Positions 7,339 to 15,030 of a DNA stretch of 62,386 bases are shown piece after piece. Every line of letters starts with the position of its first letter. Position 1 is the stretch's first letter. The notes under the pieces are model-generated. The model had not been told where the DNA came from, made no database searches, and saw only the letters and a program-made list of their open reading frames with translations. Made by a program: the position numbers and the translations under genes. The stretch lies in assembly GCA_036377675.1 (NCBI GenBank), contig DASUXY010000021.1, forward strand, positions 1 to 62,386, in the 5' to 3' direction. Source of the DNA: DASUXY01 sp036377675 (GTDB lineage Bacteria > Bacillota > Bacilli > Bacillales > Amphibacillaceae).

Positions 7339-7367
7339 ATTATATATTAATAAGACCTAATTAGCAA
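7339..7367 (-). promoter_or_regulatory. Promoter of the biosynthetic operon
   Basis: TTGCTA (-35, 7362-7367) and TATAAT (-10, 7339-7344) are separated by 17 bases, a good sigma-A match. It lies about 100 bases upstream of the first gene. No terminator lies between it and the last gene except the palindrome at 2379-2402, so one transcript probably covers all seven ORFs. Confidence 0.75.
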
Positions 7368-7436
7368 TAGAATATTTCCAATTTTGCAAAATGTCTATTA
7401 CACTCTGTTATTCTTTATATAGATACATCCTATCTA

Positions 7437-7682
7437 ATGTCTCATTTGGTAGAAACATATGATACAAAAGGTGAATTCACTTCTGAAGACGTAAAAGCTA
7501 TTCAAGATATCATTAAAGAAAACTCAAAGTATTTTGATAATATTAGTTATTTTACGTTAATTAAAAAATCTGAGATAGATGGTGAAAAGGTTAGTGAAAC
7601 ATTATTTAATCAAGGACAAGGAGGCAGTGGAGAATCTGGCTTAATTAGACAAGGTATCGCTGGAGAAGTTACTTGGATGTAG
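7437..7682 (+). CDS. Unrecognised 81-residue ORF, divergent from the biosynthetic operon
   Basis: The composition looks like a real protein (acidic helix EFTSEDVKAIQDIIKENSKY, then a Gly-rich tail GQGGSGESGLIRQG). I do not recognise a family. There is no convincing Shine-Dalgarno before the ATG, and the frame is open for about 20 codons upstream without protein-like content. This suggests the 3' end of a gene cut by rearrangement. A short intact gene expressed from weak signals cannot be excluded. Confidence 0.35.
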   Translation: MSHLVETYDTKGEFTSEDVKAIQDIIKENSKYFDNISYFTLIKKSEIDGEKVSETLFNQGQGGSGESGLIRQGIAGEVTWM

Positions 7683-8152
7683 AATGGAAATAAAAAATAT
7701 ATGTTTATCTGAAATATGAACCTTTCTTATATTTTCTTTGTCATTTCAGGTGTTTGATTTGTTCTTTGGGGATCAGTTCAGATCTTGTACAAATACATTT
7801 AAGAATAGTGAAACAAGTGATTACATGCTTCTTTGCCACCACAATACTCAGGAGATAGTTCAACTGCAATCAGATCCCAATTATTAATATTCTTTAGGTA
7901 GGTTAAAGATTGCATTACTTCTTGATCCGACATTAATTGTGGACTCAATGGCCTCTCTTATATAATGGGAATACATACCTTTTTCAATATTTTCGAAAAA
8001 ACAAATCTACTAATGGATTTTTTTGAGGATTATAAGTGAACAGTTATTAGTAATCGTATACCTCTCCTTAATAAACTTTTCTATTAATAGTATCATAGTT
8101 CCACCCCCTTTTGGACTGTAGTCTGATATGACGTATGTCGAGAGGGGGAATT
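7683..8152. other. Degenerate intergenic stretch in the island
   Basis: The only frame worth noting is a 44-codon minus-strand run at 7799-7933 (ATG, VMQSLTYLKNINNWDLIAVE in the middle, stop after LFHYS). It reads like a piece of a real protein and has an in-frame stop just upstream of its neighbourhood. I do not recognise it. The rest is AT-rich with no signal I can support. It is probably gene debris between the operon and the regulator remnant at 8153. Confidence 0.35.
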
Positions 8153-8333
8153 ATAAGCGTAGAACAAGATTTTGGTAAGGTATTAAAGCGAGAAAGAAAT
8201 AGCAAAAAACACACAAGAAGAATTAGCGTTTTTATGTAATCTAGATAGAACTATATAAGTTTTACTTGTAAGAGGTAAAAGAAATCCTACAATTGCTACA
8301 ATCCTCACACTAGCTCACCGTGTTACAAATTAA
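8153..8333 (+). pseudogene. Decayed XRE-family regulator, second copy
   Basis: Joined frames read SVEQDFGKVLKRERN, then TQEELAFLCNLDRT, then LLVRGKRNPTIATILTLAHR, which is a full XRE/Cro helix-turn-helix domain. It is broken: the expected start codon is ATA, one extra base shifts the frame near 8210, and an in-frame stop interrupts near 8259. The N-terminus is homologous to the fragment at 247. In integrative elements such a regulator usually sits near the integrase and controls excision. Here it is dead. Confidence 0.7.
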
Positions 8334-8641
8334 ACCAAGCAAATTTATATTAAAAATCGGTGTTTTGTCACCACTTGCTGCGTTATTAATTATTGCTGAT
8401 TTAAAAACCTCACGTGGATGAACGAGTGACGCATTCACCGAACCAACATGACAACGATGAACTGCAACAACATTATTTTTCGTATTTAAACACATACCAA
8501 AAAATACTTCACGATCTCACGACCAATAAAGCGAGACGCTATCTTTGCTCCGTCTTCTGAACTACGAATGATATAATCAACATCTTCTTCTGCCTCTCTA
8601 ATAATTTGTTCAATGCGAACTACTTCTAAAATGGTTTCCAT
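8310..8641 (-). pseudogene. radC-like gene remnant lacking its JAB metal site
   Basis: From the ATG at 8641 the frame reads METILEVVRIEQIIREAEED and on to ASRFIGREIVKYF, typical of mobile-element RadC proteins. A one-base shift near 8495 leads to VAVHRCHVGSVNASLVHPRE and FKSAIINNAA. The next residues are SGDKTP, so the segment with the HXHP metal-binding histidines of the JAB domain has been deleted in frame. Short RadC proteins are common cargo of integrative elements. This copy cannot be catalytic. The 3' end runs into the decayed regulator on the other strand. Confidence 0.75.
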
Positions 8642-8948
8642 TTAGATCAACCGCTCTATAATTTTTTTGATCTTTTTGGTCACCATAGAGAGAATCTTCG
8701 CATCGATTAATGTCAAGAAGTGGCGTAAGTAGCAAAGCTATCAAGTGATTCGTATATGTTTTGGGGAAGCCCAATGAATTTGGGTGCGTTAAAAGCTAAT
8801 TTGCTTTCTACGCACCCTTATCCTACTTGGCTGACTCATAACATCTGAAGAACGATGACCCTTTACATAATCGATAATGCGGCTCTGCTTTACAGAAGCA
8901 TTAGGAGATTATAATTAGAGGAGCTAAAAAAACACTAGAAGCATTTTC
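8642..8948. other. Gene-free stretch with a strong hairpin
   Basis: The only structured item is GGGTGCGT at 8782-8789 pairing with ACGCACCC at 8810-8817, with an inner AAAGC/GCTTT pairing. It is a perfect 8-bp outer stem without a T run on either strand. I see no coding capacity on either strand. Confidence 0.5.
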
Positions 8949-9287
8949 TTATTCATTTACTTCTACTTTATAATGATAAAAACTTTCAGGTGACCGACTT
9001 TCAACAAGTTCTTCAAAATCATATTCTTCTGTTATTTGATTTTCAGAATTTATTATCTCGTCAAGCTTCTTAATTTTTTCAAATTCAACTTTTATATCTC
9101 TTCAAGTTCTTTTGTAATGTTGTTCAGTATATTCAAAATTTCATTTGTCATACTCTTCTTGCATTTCATTAATAGCGTCGATTACTTCTACAGTTCTTTG
9201 CATAATCGCTATCTTTTCTTTTATTACATCAAGTGAATCATTTTTAAATAATCCATAAAATGAAATTTGGTCTTCACTTGAAATTAT
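8949..9287 (-). pseudogene. Degenerate coiled-coil protein remnant
   Basis: One reading frame carries protein-like sequence (ISFYGLFKNDSLDVIKEKIA, then TVEVIDAINEMQEEYDK and FEELVESRSPESFYHYKVE) interrupted by two stop codons near 9160 and 9115. The content is acidic and heptad-rich, suggesting a coiled coil. I cannot name the family. It lies tail to tail with the decayed radC and head to head with the integrase remnant. Confidence 0.45.
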
Positions 9288-9817
9288 CCCGTTAGAATTT
9301 GACTTAAAAAAGCTTCGTAATTACGTTTTACAGCATCCTGAGGACGAGTTTAATGTACTTGTATTACTTGCTTTAGAAACGGGTATGCGACGTGGAGAAC
9401 TACTAGCAATACGCCCAGAGAGTCTTTATAAATACGGAGTCGAAGTTAGACATTTAATCAGTTCTACTTCTGATGATACTTCGTTAAAAACACAAAATGC
9501 GAAACGTGATGTTTCTATTAACAAAGAAGTGTATGAGCTCATTCGTAAGATTCCTCTAAAAGAAAATGGCTATATTTTCAGCTTTGATGGTTTTAAACAG
9601 CCCGAACGATTAGCTTAAGAAAACAACGTTTCATGGATTAAGAGATACACATGCATCATTTTTATTCGCTCAAAAGATTGATATTGCCTATGTATCAAAA
9701 AGATTAGAGCATGTTAACATTCAACGACACAGAATTATTATCTGGAATTAATGCCAGAAAAAAAAGCACCAGCAAGATGCCGATGCTTTAAATCTTTTAA
9801 GTTCTTTGAAGTATTAA
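9276..9817 (+). pseudogene. Tyrosine integrase remnant next to rpsI
   Basis: The catalytic half of a phage-type integrase can be pieced together from two or three frames. The first Arg box is TGMRRGELLAIR; then comes a KTQNAKRDVSINKEVYELI segment, then HGLRDTHASFLFA with the HXXR box, and a C-terminal RLEHVNIQ followed by YYLELMPEKK without a clean tyrosine frame. Frameshifts occur near 9610 and 9730, and the N-terminal arm-binding domain is missing. It ends 62 bases before the rpsI stop. Integrases of many Gram-positive integrative elements use the 3' end of rpsI as attachment site, which fits the island to its left. Confidence 0.8.
9757..9788 (-). terminator. Likely terminator of the rplM-rpsI transcript, inside the integrase remnant
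   Basis: Read on the minus strand, AGCATC, an inner GCA/TGC pair, then GGTGCT form a short stem followed by eight T residues. It is about 95 bases downstream of the rpsI stop. It lies within the integrase C-terminal sequence, so the ribosomal operon seems to use a terminator from the inserted element. Confidence 0.6.
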
Positions 9818-9879
9818 CGTTAATTTGCACCAACTTGCACCAAAAAATGCTCGTAAATGCCAGTATATCAACAATCCTA

Positions 9880-10272
9880 TTAACGTTTTGAATGTTGTGG
9901 TTTACTGCGTGCTGCGTCAAGACCGTATTTTTTACGTTCTTTCATACGGGAGTCACGTGTTAAGAAGCCTTCACCTTTTAGAACAGTGCGGTATTCTGGA
10001 TCTGCTTCTAAAAGTGCACGAGCAATTCCGTGTCGAATCGCACCTGCTTGACCTGTGTAACCACCACCGTGGACATTGACTAACACATCGTATGTGCCTT
10101 GTGTTTCAGTAGCAACGAGTGGTTGATTTAAAATAAACAATTGTGTTTCATATGGAAAATAGTCTTTTGCCTCGCTGCCATTGACTGTGATTTTTCCTGA
10201 TCCGGGCACGAGACGGACACGTGCAGTAGATGTTTTACGACGTCCTGTTCCGTAATATTGTACTTGTGACAA
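9880..10272 (-). CDS. rpsI: 30S ribosomal protein S9
   Basis: The product has 130 residues, full length for Bacillus S9. Conserved features are QYYGTGRRKTSTARVRL at the start and the basic tail ending in QHSKR, whose terminal Lys-Arg contacts P-site tRNA in the 30S subunit. It is 20 bases downstream of rplM, and the two are co-transcribed. Its 3' end borders the integrase remnant. The last codons plus stop are intact, as expected when an element uses the 3' end as attachment site and restores it. Confidence 0.97.
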   Translation of the reverse strand: MSQVQYYGTGRRKTSTARVRLVPGSGKITVNGSEAKDYFPYETQLFILNQPLVATETQGTYDVLVNVHGGGYTGQAGAIRHGIARALLEADPEYRTVLKGEGFLTRDSRMKERKKYGLDAARSKPQHSKR

Positions 10273-10292
10273 TTGATTAAACCTCCTTCTAG

Positions 10293-10727
10293 TTATCCAC
10301 GAAGCTCATAAACTTCTGGTTTTTGTGCTTGATGATCATGTTCTGGACCTTTAAATACGAACAATTTTTTACCCATTTTACGGCCTAATGAACCTTTAGG
10401 TAACATCCCTTTAACCGCAATCTCAATCATTTGCTCTGGGTGTCTTGTCTGCATTTCATAAGCTGTGCGTTCTTTTAATCCTCCAGGATAATTCGAGTGA
10501 CGATAATACATTTTGTTATTGAGTTTATTTCCAGTTAGTTCAACTTTTTCAGCATTGACAATGATGACATAATCCCCTGTATCCGCATGGGGTGTGTATG
10601 TTGGCTTATGCTTTCCGCGTAGGATTGCAGCCACTTCACTTGCCAAACGACCTAAACGCTTCCCTTCAGCATCGATGAGAAGCCATTTGCGGTCTACATT
10701 TGCTTCATTTGCCATGTACGTACGCAT
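10293..10727 (-). CDS. rplM: 50S ribosomal protein L13
   Basis: The product has 144 residues, standard length. ERKW-like NVDRKWLLIDAEGKRLGRL and GMLPKGSLGRKM are hallmarks of L13, an early-assembly protein bound to 23S rRNA domain II. The ATG at the MRTYMANE start matches the Bacillus N-terminus. It precedes rpsI in the conserved L13-S9 pair, downstream of truA after a 178-base gap. Confidence 0.97.
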   Translation of the reverse strand: MRTYMANEANVDRKWLLIDAEGKRLGRLASEVAAILRGKHKPTYTPHADTGDYVIIVNAEKVELTGNKLNNKMYYRHSNYPGGLKERTAYEMQTRHPEQMIEIAVKGMLPKGSLGRKMGKKLFVFKGPEHDHQAQKPEVYELRG

Positions 10728-10905
10728 GACGATTTCCCTCCAATTTTACAATTTGTTTCATATTTTCTTTTATATTAAACACAATTAGTTCCGGGGCTAA
10801 TCGTAGTTTTCAAAATAAAAAGCCATAAATCATGATATACCAAAACAGGTACACATGTCAAGGATAAAAGCAGTTTTAACAATCTTTTTTCAATGATTGA
10901 CTTCC

Positions 10906-11667
10906 TTATTTATTATAGTTGACATGATATAAATACAAGCCTCGAGCTGGGGCTGTTTTCCCTACTAAACGACGATCCTTCTGCTCTAATAAATGTGGAA
11001 TATCCGCTGGATTCCGCTTCCCCTGACCGATTTCAAGCAAAGTTCCAACCATGATTCGTACCATACGGTATAAAAAACCATTTCCCCGGAATATAAACCG
11101 CATTTCATGACCATTTTTCTCGCAACGAACCTCATATAAATGACGGATCTTACTTCCTTTAACTGTCGCTTGCGTAGAGGAAAAGGAAGTGAAATCATGC
11201 TCGCCCTGTAAATAGTGACAAGCTTCTTGCATCGCTCGCAAATCTAAGGCATAGGGAAAATGGTATACATAATTACGCCGGAACACATCAGGTTCATATG
11301 TATTCCACACGAGATAATGGTACTCTTTGTCCAATGCACTGTATCGTGCATGAAAGTGACTGGGGACCTCTTGGATCTCTTTTATATATACATCGCCAGG
11401 CAATAGTCGATTCAGTGCTTTTTTCCAGTGCGCTTCAGGGATGGTATATGCCGTTTCAAAATGAACGACCTGACCAATTGCATGAACACCCTTGTCGGTA
11501 CGACCAGAAGCTTGAAGCGATACGTCATCACCTTTGTGTAGCTTCATTAAAGCTTTTTCCAACTCCCCTTGTACGGTTCGAAGCTTCGGCTGGATTTGAA
11601 AACCATAAAAGTTTGTTCCGTCGTAAGAAATGGTGCATTTTAGTTTTCTTACCCCATATTCACGCAA
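10906..11667 (-). CDS. truA: tRNA pseudouridine(38-40) synthase TruA
   Basis: TruA modifies uridines 38-40 in the tRNA anticodon arm. The catalytic Asp lies in ASGRTDKGVHAIGQVVHF. LKCTISYDGTNFYGFQ marks the N-terminus and RNGFLYRMVR-like GNGFLYRMVRIMVG the C-terminal half. The start is uncertain. The family begins at about the LKCTISYDG segment, but no ATG or GTG is in frame there. The closest in-frame start is TTG at 11667, which touches a Shine-Dalgarno; the longer frame starts at 11754 inside ecfT. The product would be 253 residues against about 247 in B. subtilis. It follows ecfT by a few bases, in the usual operon. Confidence 0.9.
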   Translation of the reverse strand: MREYGVRKLKCTISYDGTNFYGFQIQPKLRTVQGELEKALMKLHKGDDVSLQASGRTDKGVHAIGQVVHFETAYTIPEAHWKKALNRLLPGDVYIKEIQEVPSHFHARYSALDKEYHYLVWNTYEPDVFRRNYVYHFPYALDLRAMQEACHYLQGEHDFTSFSSTQATVKGSKIRHLYEVRCEKNGHEMRFIFRGNGFLYRMVRIMVGTLLEIGQGKRNPADIPHLLEQKDRRLVGKTAPARGLYLYHVNYNK

Positions 11668-11690
11668 CTCCTTAACTTGATCGTTCTTTT

Positions 11691-12494
11691 TTAATGATAC
11701 GTTCTCGTTAGAAATAATCCAATAACAACTAGCACAAAGAGCACATAAATCCATATATCTACTTTTTGAATCTTTAATTCGCGTAGTTTTGTCCGACCTT
11801 CTCCACCTTGATACCCACGTGCTTCCATAGCCATCGCTAGCTCTTCAGCACGTTTAAATGAACTGACAAACAACGGGACGAGTAACGGAACAACTGCTTT
11901 AATACGCTCTTTTAATGGACCTGTTCGAAAGTCAACACCACGGGATGCTTGGGCTTTAGAAATCTTATCTGTTTCTTGTAAAAGTGTCGGAATAAAACGT
12001 AACGAAATCGACATCATTAACGCCAGTTCATGTACAGGAAACTTCACCTTTTTCAACGGGTGTAACATATCTTCAATCGCATCGGTAATCTCAATCGGTG
12101 TCGTCGTTAACGTTAATAACGATGTTACGAGAATGAGTAGAAAAAAACGCATTGAAATCGCAAATCCTTGGATGAGTCCACCTGAATAAACCTTAAATGT
12201 AAATAATTCAACAACAACCGTTCCCTCTTTCGTCACGATTAAATGTAGAATAAACGTAAAAATGATTAAAAACCATACCGGGGTTAACCCTTTTAAAATA
12301 AAGCGAAGAGGTATTTTTGTTGTCAACATACTGGCCAAGGCAAACAAGGTTAAAATCGTATAACTCCAAAATGAATTGGCAAAAAATACGATGAATACAT
12401 AGAAAAATATAATCGTTATTTTCGTTCGTGGATCGAGTCGATGAACGAGCGATTGACCCGGAACATATTGCCCAATAATCAGAGAATTACTCAT
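11691..12494 (-). CDS. ecfT: Energy-coupling factor transporter transmembrane protein EcfT
   Basis: The product is 267 residues, mostly hydrophobic, with several membrane helices. The paired coupling motif is visible as SKAQASRGVDF and AMEARGYQGG, the two Ala-Arg-Gly segments that contact the EcfA ATPases. EcfT couples ATP hydrolysis to interchangeable substrate-binding S components for vitamins. Its start overlaps the ecfA2 stop by 4 bases (ATGA). No S component is encoded nearby, consistent with a shared group II ECF module. Confidence 0.95.
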   Translation of the reverse strand: MSNSLIIGQYVPGQSLVHRLDPRTKITIIFFYVFIVFFANSFWSYTILTLFALASMLTTKIPLRFILKGLTPVWFLIIFTFILHLIVTKEGTVVVELFTFKVYSGGLIQGFAISMRFFLLILVTSLLTLTTTPIEITDAIEDMLHPLKKVKFPVHELALMMSISLRFIPTLLQETDKISKAQASRGVDFRTGPLKERIKAVVPLLVPLFVSSFKRAEELAMAMEARGYQGGEGRTKLRELKIQKVDIWIYVLFVLVVIGLFLTRTYH

Positions 12495-13354
12495 GATTTA
12501 ACTCCTATCACATCGTGAATTTGGTAGGCTAGTTTTTTAATAGACTGGCGTGTAAAGGGTATTTCCGTTTCGAATCTTTTTTCAAATGCTTGAATAAAAC
12601 GAATCATTTCCGGTGCGTCGAGATGAACCTTATTCAACGCCTGCTGTTGAACAAACACGTCCTCCGGTTTTCCTTCCATGTATTTTTTTCCTTGATTTAA
12701 GATGATCACATAATCTGCATATTTAACAGCGTCTTCCATGCTATGTGTGACGAGAACAGTCGTCAGCTTTTCCTTCTGGTGCAAATGATAAAACATGTCC
12801 ATAATTTCTTTTTGTCCGCGTGGATCAAGCCCTGCAGTCGGTTCATCTAGGACTAAAATTTCTGGCTGAACGGCTAATACTCCCGCGATCGCTACTCTAC
12901 GCATTTGACCACCACTTAAATCAAATGGAGAACGATTTAAGAAATCTTCCGTGAGTCCAACCGCAGGAATGACTTCTTTGATCCGCTTCTCCACTTCCTC
13001 TGGTGGGACACCAAAGTTTTTGGGACCAAATGCAATGTCTTCTCGGATTGTTTCTTCAAATAATTGATGTTCTGGATATTGGAACACAACGCCTACTCGG
13101 CTACGCAATTCTTTCATATCACTCGGTTTGTCTTCTTTGGTGAGCGTAAAATCACCAATCTGTACTTCACCTTTACTGGGTCGTACTAAACCATTTAAAT
13201 GTTGAATCAACGTCGATTTTCCTGAGCCCGTATGCCCGATAATGGCTACATAAGTTCCGGACGGGATATGAAAGGAAACTTCATCCAGCGCTTGGTGCGC
13301 AAACGGTGAATTTTCTTGATAAATATAGCTTACATCTTTGAATGTAATATCCAT
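12491..13354 (-). CDS. ecfA2: Energy-coupling factor transporter ATPase EcfA2
   Basis: The product has 287 residues and is an ABC ATPase. Walker A is GHTGSGKST, the signature is LSGGQMRR, Walker B is LVLDEPTAGLDP and the switch His is in LVTHSMEDA. It pairs with EcfA1 to energise the ECF vitamin transporter. It overlaps ecfA1 by 25 bases and ecfT by 4, so the three are translationally linked. Confidence 0.95.
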   Translation of the reverse strand: MDITFKDVSYIYQENSPFAHQALDEVSFHIPSGTYVAIIGHTGSGKSTLIQHLNGLVRPSKGEVQIGDFTLTKEDKPSDMKELRSRVGVVFQYPEHQLFEETIREDIAFGPKNFGVPPEEVEKRIKEVIPAVGLTEDFLNRSPFDLSGGQMRRVAIAGVLAVQPEILVLDEPTAGLDPRGQKEIMDMFYHLHQKEKLTTVLVTHSMEDAVKYADYVIILNQGKKYMEGKPEDVFVQQQALNKVHLDAPEMIRFIQAFEKRFETEIPFTRQSIKKLAYQIHDVIGVKS

Positions 13355-14169
13355 AAGTCCTCCAACAATTCTTCATGATTTAATGGTTCCGTTGGCATGG
13401 AAATATTCAACTGCTTTAACTCCTCAGACAGATGAGCAATAAACGGAACATCTAAACCAATTTTTTGTAGAGATTCATATTCGGTAAAAATTTCTCGTGG
13501 TGTCGATTCTTTCCATATTTCGCCTCTGTTCATGACAATGACACGCTCCGCTTCGACGACTTCTTGCAAGTCATGGGTAATTGTAATGAGCGACAAACGA
13601 TGCTTGCCTCGAACGTTGGCCACCGTTTTCATAATTTCAGAACGACCCTTGGGATCGAGCATAGCGGTCGCTTCATCTAAAATAATGACTTGAGGAGATA
13701 CAGCTAACACACTGGCAATTGCCACGCGCTGTTTCTGGCCTCCTGACAACCGATGGGGCTCTGTCATACGATCGTTTTGCATCGCAACAGCAGCGAGCGA
13801 CTCGTCGATGCGCTTAACCATTTCTTCTCTTGGAAATCCGCGATTTTCCATTCCGAAAGCGACATCATCTTGTACAGTTGTTCCTACGAATTGGTTATCT
13901 GGATTTTGAAACACCATGCCTACATCTTTACGAATCTCCCATACGGTATCTTCGGTCAGCCTTTTTCCTTGGATATATATTTCGCCCTCATCCGGAAATA
14001 ATAATCCATTAATTAATTTAGCAATCGTCGATTTACCCGATCCATTATGACCGATGATGGCGACCCATTCATTTTCATAAATATCGAACGAACAATTTTT
14101 CAATACCCAAGGGCTTTCATCGGCATACCGAAAGGATACATTTTTAAACTCGATTAGTTTTTTCACCAT
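13330..14169 (-). CDS. ecfA1: Energy-coupling factor transporter ATPase EcfA1
   Basis: The product has 279 residues. Walker A is GHNGSGKST, the signature is LSGGQKQR, and Walker B is VIILDEATAMLDP with Glu replaced in the usual EcfA1 manner (DEATAMLD). It is the first gene of the ecfA1-ecfA2-ecfT-truA-rplM-rpsI run. A 464-base gap separates it from rplQ, longer than usual for this locus. Confidence 0.95.
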   Translation of the reverse strand: MVKKLIEFKNVSFRYADESPWVLKNCSFDIYENEWVAIIGHNGSGKSTIAKLINGLLFPDEGEIYIQGKRLTEDTVWEIRKDVGMVFQNPDNQFVGTTVQDDVAFGMENRGFPREEMVKRIDESLAAVAMQNDRMTEPHRLSGGQKQRVAIASVLAVSPQVIILDEATAMLDPKGRSEIMKTVANVRGKHRLSLITITHDLQEVVEAERVIVMNRGEIWKESTPREIFTEYESLQKIGLDVPFIAHLSEELKQLNISMPTEPLNHEELLEDLWILHSKM

Positions 14170-14633
14170 TGTGATCTATCTACCCCCGGTCTGACTCTTT
14201 TCTTTTATAGCCAAGTACAATTCCATTCAGGGAATCCCACTGAATGTTCATAGAGTATGCATCTCTTTAAACTTGCGTAATAAGAGTCACTAACCCAAGA
14301 TCCTACACCGTTTTTTATTGATGTTCACTTGGCAATCCCTGATCCAAGCCATTGTTTTTCTGTAGCTGAGGTACTCCAAACCGATTCATTGATCTAGATA
14401 TAAAGAAAAAGAGAATCGACACGTTCATTTCTATTCAATCGAAGACTTTCCCTCATTGAATCACGCTGAAACCATCGAACAGGTTCGTCTTCCCACCTAC
14501 CGTCAATCTATTAATCGTTTGAAATTACGAAGGGAGGATTGCTGTTTGACAACCTGCGACAAAGTGCAAAAAAAGGGCCTGGCTTCACCTCATGGTAGAG
14601 ATTCAGTCCTGCCCCTTCGCACGTATGGTTCCA
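14170..14633. other. 464-base gap between rplQ and ecfA1
   Basis: Apart from a terminator-like structure next to rplQ (14566-14626), I see no gene and no recognisable riboswitch. The plus-strand frame at 14456-14650 has no protein-like features. The gap presumably holds the promoter for the ecf-truA-rplM-rpsI unit, but no clear -35/-10 pair stands out. Confidence 0.45.
14566..14626 (-). terminator. Imperfect terminator at the end of the alpha operon
   Basis: Read on the minus strand, GGGGCAGG and CCAGGCCC form an interrupted stem directly followed by seven T residues, starting about 10 bases after the rplQ stop. The stem has two mismatches, so termination may be partial. Confidence 0.5.
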
Positions 14634-14987
14634 TTAAACGAGTTCAATAATAGCCATTTTCGCCCCATCTCCGCGACGAGGACCTAGCTTAAGAACACGT
14701 GTATATCCACCTTGACGATCTTCGTAACGTCCGGCAACGTCATCAAAAAGCTTTTGCACGACTTGTTCACTTTCTTTGTTTTTGTCGTTATATAAAAACG
14801 CTTCTGCTTGTCGTCTCGCATGAAGATCTCCGCGCTTGCCATACGTAATCATCTTTTCCACAACAGGTCGAAGCTCTTTTGCTTTTGCTTCGGTCGTTTC
14901 AAGCCGTTCATGTATAATCAAATCAGAAGCAAGATTACGAAGAAGAGCTAAGCGAGCGTCTGTTGCACGTCCTAATTTTCTAGCCAT
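14634..14987 (-). CDS. rplQ: 50S ribosomal protein L17
   Basis: The product has 117 residues, near the Bacillus length of 120. The N-terminal GRATDARLALLRNLASDLI and the C-terminal YTRVLKLGPRRGD are L17 signatures. It lines the peptide exit tunnel of the 50S subunit. It is the last gene of the alpha operon, 43 bases after rpoA. Confidence 0.97.
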   Translation of the reverse strand: MARKLGRATDARLALLRNLASDLIIHERLETTEAKAKELRPVVEKMITYGKRGDLHARRQAEAFLYNDKNKESEQVVQKLFDDVAGRYEDRQGGYTRVLKLGPRRGDGAKMAIIELV

Positions 14988-15030
14988 GGGCTATCCCTCC
15001 CTTTTTTGAGACTCTAAAGGTGTTGTACAA

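Noticed and set aside
9036..9236. 66-codon plus-strand Phe/Tyr-rich frame
   Set aside because: It is antisense to a more protein-like, though broken, minus-strand sequence; composition is typical of AT-rich noise.
1..9880. CRISPR array or phage structural genes in the accessory island
   Set aside because: No regularly spaced repeats and no capsid, tail or terminase-like sequences are visible.
11298..11675. 125-codon plus-strand frame opposite truA
   Set aside because: It lies fully antisense to the conserved truA coding region and has no family resemblance or translation signal.
14456..14650. 64-codon plus-strand frame between rplQ and ecfA1
   Set aside because: It crosses the alpha-operon terminator and runs into rplQ; no family resemblance.
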